64,000 nucleotides of DNA. Source: Microbotryomycetes sp. JL201 (Eukaryota; Basidiomycota; Microbotryomycetes). Location: the NCBI GenBank assembly GCA_033819885.1, contig JAQYUZ010000022.1:124001-188000 (forward strand), given 5' to 3'. The notes beneath the pieces were generated by a model that saw nothing but the letters and a program-made list of their open reading frames with translations, did not search any database and was not told where the DNA came from. A program made the translations under genes and the position numbers. This document shows positions 50,290 to 61,938 of the stretch, in pieces. Each line of letters opens with the position of its first letter. The first letter of the stretch is position 1.

Positions 50290-50832
50290 CGGTGACGCTC
50301 AAGCGTCAAGGCAATTGCAGTGGAGAGATGGTCCACAGGAGCAAGTGCGTTGGCCAGCTGACGCTTCGGCGAGCTTTTCGGAGAGCGAAAGAGGCCAAGG
50401 TCACGTGCTGTCGGCATTAACGCTGAAATCAGAGCTTGTGCCCCGCCAATGCATCTGATCTGCTCAATCTCGCTAGCTAATTAGTCTCGCCGGCTGGCGA
50501 AGGCATATCGTTGCACATCAGCGAGATATAAATCGGGGATAGCTCAACCTAGCCAGTCGCTCCCGGAAGCAGCACAAAACAAACTGTCTCAACAGTTGCG
50601 ATGTTCCACTATCTATTGTTTTATAGGCTACGGGATGCTGTACGGAACCGAGGGCGATCGCGGTCGGGCCGCGGCTGAACCTTTCGGCTCGAGATTAGCC
50701 TGCGCAACCGGCTATGACCTCCGGCTCAACGAGCAGTGACCAAAGAGTGAGCCAAGGCAGTTGTTCTTCTCTCTTTCCTCCTCACGCCTCGACCGTCACA
50801 AACCCAATCTTGTACAACACTCGTACGCTACA
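50290..50832. promoter_or_regulatory. Shared promoter region of EMC5 and the first SDR gene
   Basis: About 540 nt between divergent start codons. A TATA-like box (ATATAAAT) lies at about 50526-50533 on the plus strand, with pyrimidine-rich sequence before the SDR start (TTCTTCTCTCTTTCCTCCTC near 50763-50782), as is common at strong fungal promoters. Confidence 0.5.
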
Positions 50833-51911
50833 ATGTCATCTGCCCAAGCTCGTCTGTCTGCCGTCGCCGGCGCCATGTCCGGTGGATATCCTCAGGGAAT
50901 GCTCAAGGACGAGGTTGCCATCATCACTGGTTCTGCTCAGGGTATCGGACGTGCTATGGCCATCACGTTTGCCAAGGAGGGTGCAAAGGTTGTCGTGTCA
51001 GACTTGGATGCCAAAAAGGCTCAGGCCGTCGTAGACGAGATCAAAAAGTCCGGTGGTCAAGCCATCGCTGTCGCTGGCGATGTTACGGCCGACGACTTTC
51101 CAAAGAAGCTCATCTCGGAGACTGTGTCGTCAGTGCTTATGGCCTGCTCGAGCATAAACGTGCTTGCTGATTCGAGATATCTTGACTCCTGACAGTGCTT
51201 TCGGCAAGATCAACCACATTGTCAACAATGCAGGTTTCACGTTTGACAAAATGTTCCACAACCTCAACGACGAGACATGGGACATCATCCTCAAGGTCCA
51301 TTGCACGGCGCCTTTCAGGATCATCCGAGAGGCCGCTCCGTACTTGCGCACAAAGGACCCCAAGTCGTTGCAAGAAAACCGCAGCATTGTCAACATTTCT
51401 TCGATTGCTGGCTTGCACGGCAACGTCGGACAGGCAAATTACTCACTGGCCAAGTCTGGCGTCATTGGCTTGTCAAAGACGCTCGCAAAGGAACTCGGTG
51501 CGTCGAGACCTGGCACGCTAGAGGAGCGATCGTTCGCTGACCTTGGATGTCCATCTACAGGCGCATTCAACGTCCGTGTCAACACGGCGGCATTCGGCTA
51601 CGTCCTGACCAGGGTGAGTGCCTATGTGCGCAGATTGTGCCACAGTCAGTTTGGTTGACCCAGGTTCTTTCCGCGCGCAGCTCACGGGTGACAAGTCGCT
51701 CGGCGAAGCCATGGAGATTGACGGCAAAAAGATTGCTCTTGGCATTCCTCAGCCCAAGGGTGGCGCGCCTTCCGGCCCAGTTCCAGGCATCCCGTTGGGT
51801 CGCCCTGCGACGCCTCAGGAGGCTGCCAACGCCGTCTTGTTCTTGTGCTCTCCTTTGGCCTCGTTCGTGTCCGGCACCGTCTTGGAGATCACCGGCGGTC
51901 AGGGTATCTAG
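50833..51911 (+). CDS. Short-chain dehydrogenase/reductase, FabG-like, copy 1
   Basis: Classical SDR of about 285 residues. The NAD(P) site reads EVAIITGSAQGIGRAMAITF followed by VVVSDLDAKKAQ, where the Asp hints at NAD preference. NNAG is present in HIVNNAGFTFDKMFHNL. The catalytic Ser and Tyr-x-x-x-Lys are in [20 protein letters not shown] and the following LAKSGVIGLSK. The C-terminus IPLGRPATPQEAANAVLFLC is the usual FabG end, closing with LEITGGQGI. Three introns. The substrate is unknown; 3-oxoacyl chains or other ketones are possible. The paralogue at 61939 shares the odd insert KKIALGIP, so both belong to one subfamily. Confidence 0.9.
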
Positions 51912-52488
51912 GTGACGGATGTAGTCGAGCCTCGGAATCGGTTGGTGTTGTAATTGCGCAAAGACTGTTTAATGCAAAACCACGAATCGTTTGTTGAATG
52001 CTGTCTGTCATCAAAGGAGGGGCTCTTCTGATGTGATGTGCGGATCTTGCAATGTCTCACTTTCGTGCTGCGGCGGGTGCTTCCGTCACATGAGCGGGCT
52101 TTCCACTGCTCATCCCTACACCTCTCGACACCACTAAGCACTGAAACGACGAGTGACTGTCGTGTGTCCCTGTACGACGCCCGAGACGGTACACAACAGT
52201 CGCGTTCGTGTGCACAATCGTCCCCGTGCGTGCGCTCGGATCGCTCGGATCTCGCAGCGTATCAACATCGGCTCATTACATCGTCGGCCTTCTCAGCGAC
52301 TCGCCAAACGTTGTGTCAAACAGTAACGTGCATCTTTAGCGCTCATCAGGCGCTGTGGGTCGAGGGTCAGGGGATCGCGTAGCGTCGCGTCAAACAGGTC
52401 AATTTGACAACGATACGGGCAACGAGAGCAGCGACACGGTGCTGCGCGACGTGTCTTGACCTTGTCGTATTGCTCCAAGCCGCCCGAC
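51912..52488. promoter_or_regulatory. Spacer between SDR and RasGEF genes
   Basis: Holds the SDR 3' UTR and the RasGEF promoter. No gene-like frame with recognisable features. A CGGATCGCTCGGATC-type near repeat lies at about 52234-52253. Confidence 0.4.
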
Positions 52489-55400
52489 ATGGACGCGGAT
52501 ATCGATCATGCATTCGTAGAGACGACAAACAAGCGAGCGGCTCAAGTAATGGCTGCACACTATGCCAAAGAAGGTAGAGGCGAGCACAATATCATCGAAA
52601 AGCAAGTCGACGGCAAGACGGTGTACTGTATACGGTCAGCAAAGGCTTACAGGTAGCCGCGTTGTGCTCTGAGCCTCACACTGATTTGCTCACCGTGCAC
52701 TCAGCCCAAGACCAAGGCCTACTTACGACGATGACTTTGTGCCAGCTCAACGGGCCGTCAAACAAAAGACGTCTGCGCCGAGCTTATCTTTGCCTCGACC
52801 GATCCGCCACTCTCGCTCAATTCCCATCCTGCGGTCGAACAATCCGCCTGCAAACAGGGGCCAGTCTGACAAACCAGCGTTCAATATCGCTCAAAGGGCG
52901 CTTCGACGTGCTGGCAGTACTCCTCTGTTGTCCATGCGCTTTCAGGCCACCGGTCCGGAAGCAACAGACGGATCCGCCCAGTTTCCAAAGAGAGGCCAAA
53001 CTATCGGGCCCGCGTCGGTCCAGGCCGGAGATGTCTTTGGATCGATCATCGGACGGTCAAGACGGGCAGAACAGGACAATCGCACAGGCGATCCTTCGAG
53101 AAGCGCAAGCCAGGATTTGCCTTCAGATTGTAGGCTGGATGAAGACCATACTGAAAAGCAATATTGACGAGGTCGCACACAGTGCGAAGCGCGCTGCGTT
53201 CCGAAGCGGAATTCGTCGCCGGAGCGTTTTCTGCCCCTGTCTTTGGTCGAGGCGTCAAGTCTTCTACCGGCCTAGAGCGGCCATTCGATTTCTCGATGCG
53301 AAATGTCAATTCAAACGAGTCGATTCGCACAGCTCGAGACCGAGAGCGTGCTGGTTCGAGACCGCCAAGGTTTCAGGATATGAACATTTTTAACGAAATG
53401 CAACAAGCGGCGGAACCGTCTTCGCCTGGTCTACCGCAAAGTAGATCAACCATGTCGATTGTCTCTTCTCGATCTAGCCTGTCAAGGGCGAGTGCGCATC
53501 GAATCACTGTGGCTCAGCCCTCTGCCGAAGACACCCAGTATGCAGTCTGGGGATACAAGCACTCAATCCATGCGCCAAGCTCCCCTCCGACAGCAATATC
53601 AAACCACCGGCCCCATCATGATGTGTACTCGGCCGCGTCCACGGGCAGTCCTGGGACAGCCAGTTCTGCAAGGTGGAGTGTTCGCGATCGACAATCGGTC
53701 TCGTCTGCACCAACGTCCGTCCGACTATCTGTCGGGTCTGGAGACGGCTCTCAGAAGTCTCAACTCGTGCTGATGGCAGCGACGATCGAGCGACTGGTCG
53801 CCGAGCTAACGAGCAAGATCGATGCCGAATTGCTCGTCACGTTTTTCTTGACCTTTCGCTCATATCTCGAGCCGATGGACTTGATGCGCCTTTTGATTAC
53901 GCGTTTCAGTTGGGCCATTCAACATGACGACACGCCGGAAGGAGACGCCGAAAGAAGGATCGTCCGGGTCCGCACGTTCGTCGTGTTGCGACATTGGCTG
54001 CTCAACCATTTCATGGACGACTTTTACCCGAATCGGGAGCTCAGGACCTTGTTTACGACGTGGCTCAACGAGAGTTCAAAGGCGCCCGAGTTCAAAGCTA
54101 GTCAGAAAGATATGCGTCTAATCAAGGGTCTCAAAAAAGTCGTGAGGAAAGTCAAGGAGACGTACGTCGTGACTGGTCCGGCAGGCATTGCCCAAGCCAT
54201 GTCGCAGATTGAAGAAGAAGATCGTTCAGTCGATCGAGGTTTGGAGGACGACGTCGATTTTGAGCTCACCAAAGCGCAAAACCTTCAAGGACCTTGGAGC
54301 GAGGCCACACTGAACCCTGTCCAACCGCTCGAGCTGTACAGTCCCGCGTCGTCAGCGTTCTCGGCAAGTCGTCTGGCATCGCCGTTATTGCCCGCTTCTA
54401 CCTCGTCTAGTACTTCTCAAACAATCTCAAGGTCCTTGTCGTCCGCCGTCGGGCGATTGAAACGACTGAAATCGTTTGCCAATGCCAAGGACCGACGCGT
54501 GTCGGTAGGTGGTTCGAGTTTCGTCGGAACGGATGGAGACGGTGATGTGCTGGCAGACAAGACGAGACTAGAATCGTATTTGCATGCTCTTGGAGTTGCT
54601 TCTCACGACCCTGTCGTCACGTCCGTCGAGACAGAATCTTTCGGCAGCAAAATGAGCTCGACGTCGACAGTGGTGGACCAAGTCGAAGCAAAGGCTCAAG
54701 ACGACGCAAAGATCGAGTCTGTCCAAATTGTCGCGGGTGTACTGCCGCCCGTCATGGAACTTCCTCAAACACCTTCCGACAAGATGTCGTTCGGCTCGGA
54801 CGAGTCTCCGACCGCTTACTTTTTCTCCTCGAACCGGCCGCAATCAACTCGGGTGCAACTTGACGACGTCGACTTGTCTGACGAGGACGAAGATGTTGTT
54901 GAGGCAAAACGCGTATTGAAGCGGTTACCTGCCATCGGAAATTTGCGTCAAGGTATTCGAGCTCACGAATCACTGTCCCGTCGGTCAACCTTGTCTAACG
55001 ACTCGACAGAAAGGTTTCGGGCACCTTCGTTTGTAGGGTACAACCGGGAGTCTGTGTCTTTTGTTGATGACGAGGAAGGATACTCGCCTGCCCGAGCAGC
55101 AGAGATCGTTCCAGGGTTCACGCTCGAAGGTCTGGACGACAGTGACGACGAAGATTCAGGCGGGATTGAAGCTGCTCTGAAGCGGCTAGAAGGCATCGTC
55201 GACGACACAAAAGAGAAAGAGAAAGCTCGACGTGTCGAGCAACAAATGCAAAAGAGTGCAGCGCTCTTGATGCAGTCGAAAGAAGAACCGAAGGAATCGA
55301 CGCCGCGCGAATCTCTCAGGCCGTCTGTCATCTCGTCAGACGCGCCGAAGATGCAGTCACTGGTCGCCGAGGACAGAGCCGCAACAAGTTCGGTCGAGCC

Positions 55401-56799
55401 CGAGTCAGTACCTCCGACCGCGATGGAACCTGACGCCGTCCTCGTCAATACCGCCCCACCGACCTTGCCTTCGACGCTGACAACGACCGTGAAAAAGCCG
55501 CTGATGCATGAACCGTCCGTCTCGAAACTGTTTGCGGGTGCGTTACCCAACCCGCTGCGAACTTCTCGCCTTTTGCCGGCCGTCACTGGCGCAGCATCGG
55601 CGCCACTGCACAAGTCTTTCATACTGCATTGTCGGACGGAAGTGTTGGCCCAACAACTGTGCCTGATTGAACGAGATCTGTTCAGAACAATCAAGTGGCA
55701 AGAATTGACAAGTTCAGCTTGGAAACGAACGAGCGAGTCTTGCACTAAAGTTGTCGATTGGGAATCCTATGTCAAGGACCGGAGGAGACGCTTGCTGCAA
55801 GCCAAGAAGAGCAAGACGGAAGACCAACATGTCGACACTGCTATACAGAGCATGATTGCTCGGTTCAACTTGACAGCAAACTGGGTAGCTTCAGAGGTCT
55901 GTCCTCTCGAGGAGACGATGCAGTGCGGTCGATTTTGAGCTGACACGATGCGTCGGGTTAGATTGTGTTGACGCTCAACCTCGAGGATCGCGTCGTCGTC
56001 CTCGCAAAGTTTATCCGTCTCGCATTCGTGAGTCCCGCTGAACATGATCGATTCTGATGACTTAATGTCTGGTCGTACGCAGAAATGTTACTGTCAATCC
56101 AATTTCCAGACTCTGACGGGCGTCATGGCCGGACTTCAATTGCCCGAGGTTGAACGGTTGCGAAAGACTTGGTCGAGGTTGCCGAGCTGGGAAATGCGAA
56201 AGTTTCGAGGACTGCAGACTTTCGTTTCACACGAGAAGCAGGTGTGTTTGACGCCTTTTTTTCTGTTTTTGTTTGTGCCAGGGCCAAAACGACTGACTCG
56301 AGAGCGTGAACCACAGTTCAAGCACTTGCGAGACGTGACGAACGCGATCGTGGCCGAGTACGGGCCGCCTGGGCAGCGAGCTGGGCTATCCACCGCGAAC
56401 AAACAAGCCAATGGTCGTTTCATTAAAGGCTCGCCTGTGCCTCTCGGCTGCTTGCCGTTCTTGGGTGCGTTTCGAAACCTGCCTGCCTCGTTTCGTTCAA
56501 AACTGATGTTGTAGTTTACAGGCTTGATACTGCGCGACTTGAGCGTCAACGACGAGTTACCCACATACCTCGAGTCTGGCACCAGAGAATCAGCGCCCTC
56601 GTCAGCGACTCTTTACCCTCTCGTCAACATTCACAAGATGCGCACGATCGCGAATTTGACGCAGCGAGTTTTGGCTTTTCAAGAATTCGCGGAAGGTTAT
56701 CCGTTCCAGGTTGATGCAAAGGTGTACCTGAAGGCGCTCAAGCTGCGAGCTTTAGATTCGACAACGTTGCAACAGCTCGCTGCGAGGATCGAGGCCTGA
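52489..56799 (+). CDS. Ras guanine nucleotide exchange factor (REM plus CDC25 domains)
   Basis: Activates a small GTPase of the Ras family by GDP release. The first exon starts MDADIDHAFVETTNKRAAQV; exon 2 is Ser/Arg-rich. The long third exon (about 53217-55900) holds the REM (RasGEF N-terminal) domain: IDAELLVTFFLTFRSYLEPM, RTFVVLRHWLLNHFMDDFYP and TLFTTWLNES. A long acidic Ser-rich linker follows. The catalytic CDC25 domain begins at LAQQLCLIERDLFRTIKWQE and continues with SMIARFNLTANWV, FIRLAFKCYCQSNFQTLTGV, WSRLPSWEMRKF and LGCLPFLGLILRDLSVNDE, ending NLTQRVLAFQEF. No SH3 or RA domain is seen. The architecture fits fungal exchange factors of the Cdc25/Efc25/Bud5 group; which GTPase it serves is not decidable here. 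Confidence 0.9.
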
Positions 56800-56974
56800 G
56801 TCTGTATTTTTCCCCTTCTTCTAGTATGATTGGACTACGGTTGTGTTGCTTGAACATTAGTTTCATGTTTATAATGCCCTTGTTTACTGTTGTGCACTGA
56901 AACCCATACCATTCGGCGTCTCTGCGCGAATCAGCTTTCGATTTCTAGCTTCGCCGTGGACCCGCTCAATCGCG

Positions 56975-58114
56975 ATGACCGACGCCGATGAGTTTCGAGC
57001 GCCTTGGTATGGTCTGCCTGCAGCCTCGGACGAAGCGGTGTGTGACGTCAAGGCGTTCAATCCATCGAGTTTGTTCCTGCGGGACGTGCTCGTCATCGAT
57101 CCACCGATCGAGCATGGGCAAGTATTCTTTTCTCTCAATCTTCCAACTGACATGACGCTGGGTCGACTTGGCATTATTGATAGCCGCCAGAGCCGACTAC
57201 AAGCTCAAGCTCGGCCCCACCTTTCCTTGCGAGCGCTAACGTTCCTTTTCAACTCGTGCTCTCACACAGATCTCGTCGACCTGTTTTGGCGTTTTTGATT
57301 CATCACAAACGACTCGACAAACGAATCTTGTTTGACTTGTCATTGTTTGAAGAGTGGCAATCGTGGCTCGGTGAAGCTGCGAGAGGCTATCAGCAAGAAT
57401 TCAATGTTGAAATCTCGTCCGATGGCAATCTGGTTCAACAGTTGGAAAAGGTTGGAGTTGAAGCTGACGATGTTGACGTTGTCTTGCTGTCTCGTGAGTG
57501 TGCCGGCGGTAGTGTGGCCAAGAGGATTCTGGAACTGAATCAGTTGGGCGAGAACAGACAAGCACTTTGACCACACCGGTCGACCTTCAGCTTTCAAAAA
57601 TGCAGTGATTTGGATTCACGAGGACGAAAAAGACAGCGTGCCAGCTTTGCGCGACGTTTCTGCCCAAAACATCAAACCGTTCAAGTTTGATGCTAAAGAC
57701 CGCAAGCCTGTCGCGTCGTTTGACGACTCGTTGGACTTGTTTGGAGACGAAAGTATCGTCATTGTCGCCGTGCCGGGACACACGCCAGGTCACGTTGGCG
57801 CATTGGTCCGAACAGAACGGGACAAGTTTGTCTTGCTCGGAGCAGATGGCTGTCACCATCGGCTGCTTCTGAACGGTACGATCGACGAGCAGAGAAAATA
57901 TAAACTTGGGTGTGCGAAAGACGATCCGATGTACGAAGATTACTCTGAAGCATCCAAATCGTTGGCGAGGTTGAGAAGGGCCAAACAGGACGACAACGTG
58001 CTTGTCGTTACGGCCCATGACGAGAGGCAATGGGACGCTTGGTGCAAGCATGAACAAAAGAGGATAATTGACTTGAACGACTGGAAACAGCGAGGCTTGA
58101 AGGAGATCCTGTGA
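56975..58114 (+). CDS. Metallo-beta-lactamase-fold hydrolase
   Basis: Three exons. The N-terminal part (MTDADEFRAPWYGL) leads to RRPVLAFLIHHKRLDKRILF, then DVDVVLLSHKHFDHTGRPSA, which holds the HxHxDH zinc motif; it forms across an intron whose acceptor lies at about 57560. Further on, VAVPGHTPGHVGALV gives the next zinc His, and VVTAHDERQWDAW the late His. This set resembles fungal AHL-lactonase-like or glyoxalase-II-like proteins that open lactones or esters. The substrate is unknown. The section just after exon 1 is Ser/Pro-rich (PPEPTTSSSSAPPF) and its splice sites are less certain. Confidence 0.8.
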
Positions 58115-58333
58115 GATATCCCTCACGTTCAAGATTTCTCGGAATGTGTAGGACTTTGTTGCAAGACACTAGTTGCGTCACTTGGATTGTATTCTGTTTC
58201 GGGAATGTGTGCCGCGAGCTGCAGTGAGTTTTACTGTGCGAGCAGCATAACAAAGGAAGCGCCGCGCAAGAGCTTTTTCGATCCGACAAGTCGCACTCGG
58301 GTCCATTGACCAGGTCATCCGCCAGCTGTTGGC

Positions 58334-59142
58334 ATGCACAAGAGCAAGCTGCTCGTTGCGGGTGAGATCCGAGGCCAGGTCGCTTTGTAGCTTGGCTGCT
58401 GCCGGCCTTGTTCGTCGCTGATGTCCTTGCTGCGCCTCGAACAGGGCTCGGCAACTACACTCACCCGCTCACGCGTCACTCTATTGGCCAAGTGGCACTT
58501 TCAGGCCTGGTCCAATGTGCCGCCAATGACGCCAACAGCATTCACGGCCAAGGTCGACGCTCGGGCCGCTTGGCGTTTGATGCTCAACACAACGCATACA
58601 CAGCCAATGTGACCCTCGCACATCCTCAAGACAAAAACAGAGCGCTTGAAATCATGTTTTGCAAGCCGTGAGAGCCAACTCTGATCATGCAGTCCGGCAC
58701 AGCAAATTCTCACCCGGCACACTTTGACAGAATGTTGTTGATGAACGTCAGTGGACCCGCCGTCGTGTCGTGTGCAAAATCTTTCTTGGACTCGCCTGTC
58801 AACATGGGCCTTCAGCGCATCGTGACTGTGCAAGACGACCTCGACCTGGCGCCTTTGACAGTCAAGCTCAAGCAAGGTGGCAGCTCGCGCGGTCACAAAG
58901 GCGTCAAGTCCGTCACCGACTCGTTGAAGGGCAATCAAAAGTTCTGGAGGGTGAGGATTGGGATCGGCAGGCCAGAGCATCGCAGTCAGGTGGCAAATTA
59001 CGTCCTTGAACCGTTGGGCAGGCGAGAAGTGCATGCGTTGGAATGGGACGAAGACCAGGACAAACCAGCTACGGTGCTCGCGCAAGTGTGGCAGCACGTA
59101 TTGGATGTGGGTTGGGGCTCCGGCAACGATGGTGGCAAATGA
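58334..59142 (+). CDS. PTH1: Peptidyl-tRNA hydrolase (bacterial/mitochondrial Pth type)
   Basis: Cleaves peptides from stalled peptidyl-tRNAs. Three exons splice in phase: exon 1 codes for MHKSKLLVAG, exon 2 continues GLGNYTHPLTRHSIGQVAL with the catalytic His, and ends FCKP; exon 3 starts MLLMNVSGPAVV, matching KPxTYMNxSG. The conserved late block reads TVQDDLDLAPLTVKLKQGG followed by SSRGHKGVKSV. The first intron holds a stop in frame and the second contains one too, so both are real introns. Length near 230 residues is normal. A mitochondrial targeting sequence is not obvious. Confidence 0.9.
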
Positions 59143-59658
59143 AAGCTTGTTCAAGATTGAGCTAGATTCGCAATTCTTTTTGAGCAGTTTCCGAATGTGT
59201 TTGTTGTACGATTGATGCTTTCTCTCCGTTTGCGGCTTGTGTCGTCTCTGAATTGGCGCAGCAGGTTTTTTTAGGGGGCGGCGAGCGAGTCCCGAGCGCT
59301 CGAGCGGCCGTCTGCCACGTTGCGACCCGCATCAGCAAACCACCAAGGCGACAAGTCCGCCAAACAATTCTCGTGTGCGCGCGTCTGGCGCGTGCACCCT
59401 GCCTGATCGCCTGTCTGACGAGGGGCGATCCCACGCGCGGGCCGTGCGCTCGTCCGCAACGCCGCGTGCTGCCTGCTCGACTGCATCCGACACGCATACG
59501 CTTACTGCAGCAGCTTGAATCGGCCATGAACCTTTGACGAGTGACCAAAGCGCACGTTCCGGTGTCTGGTGACGCACACAATCCTCGCAAACGATCATTG
59601 CTCGTGCGGAATCGTATACAACCGTGCGCGAGCATCTGACTCGCTCGTCGTACCAAAC
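59143..59658. promoter_or_regulatory. Promoter region of the copper-fist gene
   Basis: About 515 nt between the hydrolase stop and the copper-fist start. GC-rich in the middle. A 164-codon open frame on the minus strand here is a composition artefact. Confidence 0.4.
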
Positions 59659-61639
59659 ATGGTGTTTGTCGAAGGAATCAAATTCTCTTGCCAACCTTGC
59701 ATCAAGGGCCATCGCAGCGCAAACTGCGTTCACCCAGACAGGCCGCTGTACGAAGTGAAAAGTCCGTCATCTGTTCATTGTTCATACGTGTTGTAAACGC
59801 ATCTGACGCCCCTTCCTTTGCTTTTGCAGAAAAAGGACGGCCAAAGACCCAATGCAGCAAATGTCAACAAAAGCGAATGGCCACCAATGGGCACGCCCGC
59901 TGCGATTGCCCCAAGACGGATGGTCAGTTTGCACACCTGTCGTCGAGGTCTCCTGCTGACAACGCACTTTCGAACCCCGATGAACAGAACCGCAGCAGCT
60001 CGTGCTGCCATACGGCGTCCCAAAAGACGGCATGCTCGCCCAGTTTCAAGCAGCCCTCGCTCGCAATGGCACAATGTCATCAAACGTATCTTCGGCTGCG
60101 TCGTCTGCTTCAGCAGGGTCGCGCTCGCGAGCAAACTCGGATGCGCCACAAGCGGCAAGCGTTGACCGCCGTCAAAGCATCTCTGTCTCGTCAAAGCAAC
60201 GCAAAGAATCCAACGCATCCTCAAAGCCCCATGATCTGTCGCATGGCCACTTGCTACATTCCCACCTCAGTCACACATTCTCGCCGTACCCACATCACGC
60301 TTCACACAGTCGATCGGCACCAATGACGCGTTCGCCGTCCGTCGGATCATCTTCGCGCGTCCCTGCAAACGATTCGAGCTTTGTCGTCAACGTTGTACCT
60401 CCGCCCGCCGCTCAGCAGCCGGCTCAAATACATCTCGAGCTTCCTCCGCCGCCTGCTACATTTGAACTCCCGCCTCTGGCGGGATTCGCATCAATACCTC
60501 CGAACGAGTACGACCAGCAAATGTCGCTCCCGTCTGAACTTGGTCCATGGCCGCCTGTCAACGGAACGACGTCTTCGTTGCCGCCTCAATTGCCACGCAG
60601 CAACTCTGTCGCGTGGTCGGCTAATTCGAGCGAAGTTGATGTGCCAAGTTGGCTCGCAGCAGCAAGTGGCAGCATCAGTGGCGGCTCAGATTCGGCTCTG
60701 GGCCTCGACGGCTCCTCGCGCAACTCCCCAGTCTCGAATTTGCCCGCGACGGACGCCAGTCTGTCTCAATCAGTGCCGGTGTCGGGAGGAAGCAACGTGG
60801 ACGATGGAGTGAATCCGTTTGACGCATTGGCATCGTTGAACTTGACGGCAGAGATTGACAAGTGGCGGCAAGACTTTGAGTCGGCTGGCGCAGCTTCGTT
60901 TGATGTCGACGGCACGGGTCCGTCGGGTTGGACGTCGGCATATGAGGAAGATGACGGCGACCACCAAGATGTTTCGCCGTCTGGGATGCCCTCTTTGGCT
61001 TCCGGTGATGTAGTCACATCAAAGTCATCAGTGTCGGCGTTTGCAGGTTCCGGATCAGACAGTGGCGATTACAGCTTTCCTGCTTTTGACGGTCCGCCTC
61101 CACCGCCAGTTCTCAATGCGTACGATTATCCACGTTCGATGTGGCCATGGCTGGACGACGCTTTTCTATCGTCGTCTTCGTCTTCATCTCGTGCCGCGTC
61201 GTCGGTTGCAGAATCAGACTATTCGGACTATGCCGCCTCTGTCGAAAACTTGCCCGCTTTGTTGGATTCTGAACCGACAGACGCATTGACTCGGCATCAG
61301 CCTTCGTCTTTGTACGCTCAACATTTGCAGCAGACCCAGCAACACCTCGAGCAGCAGCAGCAACAGCAGCAGCAACTGGACATTGCGGCCGCTTTGAACC
61401 ATTCGTTGGCAGAGTTTGATCTGAGTTTGGACAGGACAGACACGCTCGTCGCTCCAAAACCTGGTCAACAAACGTCACAATTCAATAGCAATGACGGATA
61501 CGACGAGGACGACGAATACGATTCAGCCGATGAAGACGACGATAACGGCTTTGAGCCGAGGTCGAATGACGGGAACAAAGCCGGACGCAGAAAGAAGAAA
61601 AGCGTCATGAAGAGGTTTTTCTCGTCGTTCACGACGTGA
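59659..61639 (+). CDS. Copper-fist transcription factor (Ace1/Cuf1/Mac1/Haa1 type)
   Basis: The N-terminus is a copper-fist DNA-binding domain: MVFVEGIKFSCQPCIKGHRS, NCVHPDRPLYEV, KKKGRPKTQCSKCQQKRM and HARCDCPKTD. It contains the zinc-finger Cys, the RGHR-like KGHRS and the KGRP minor-groove motif. The domain is split by introns at about 59760-59829 and 59922-59987. The long C-terminal part is Ser/Pro/Asp-rich with a Gln run (about 61339-61378) and a basic end (RRKKKSVMKRFFSS). I see no Cys-x-Cys cluster in it, unlike Mac1 or Cuf1, so copper sensing through such clusters is doubtful. It might resemble Haa1-like factors, which respond to weak acids. Confidence 0.88.
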
Positions 61640-61938
61640 CCCGGCGCGGTTGTCCATTCGTCGCTTGCGGCTGATTTTACTTTCTGCTCTTTCTCTCTCT
61701 CTCTCTTTATCTCGTCTCTTAGAGACAGACCATAGATATCATGTTTCTACTTGTTGGCCTTATGCTTGTGCATCTGAGCGTTGTAAAACTACAAATGATC
61801 CGGCTCCGGCGCGCTCGTCCGGCCGGGGTTGAGCGCCTCGTCGGATTTCTAGCGCAATACGTCCGCTCCTCTCTCGTCTTCCTCCTTGTCAGACCTACTC
61901 GGCGTACCCTTCGCGAAAGACTCTTCTTGAAAGAAACA

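Noticed and set aside
54963-55745. 260-codon open frame antisense to the RasGEF linker
   Set aside because: It is the mirror of the acidic Ser-rich linker; the sense frame contains conserved domains on both sides.
59162-59656. 164-codon minus-strand open frame before the copper-fist gene
   Set aside because: Cys/Arg-rich composition without domain; explained by GC-rich promoter sequence.
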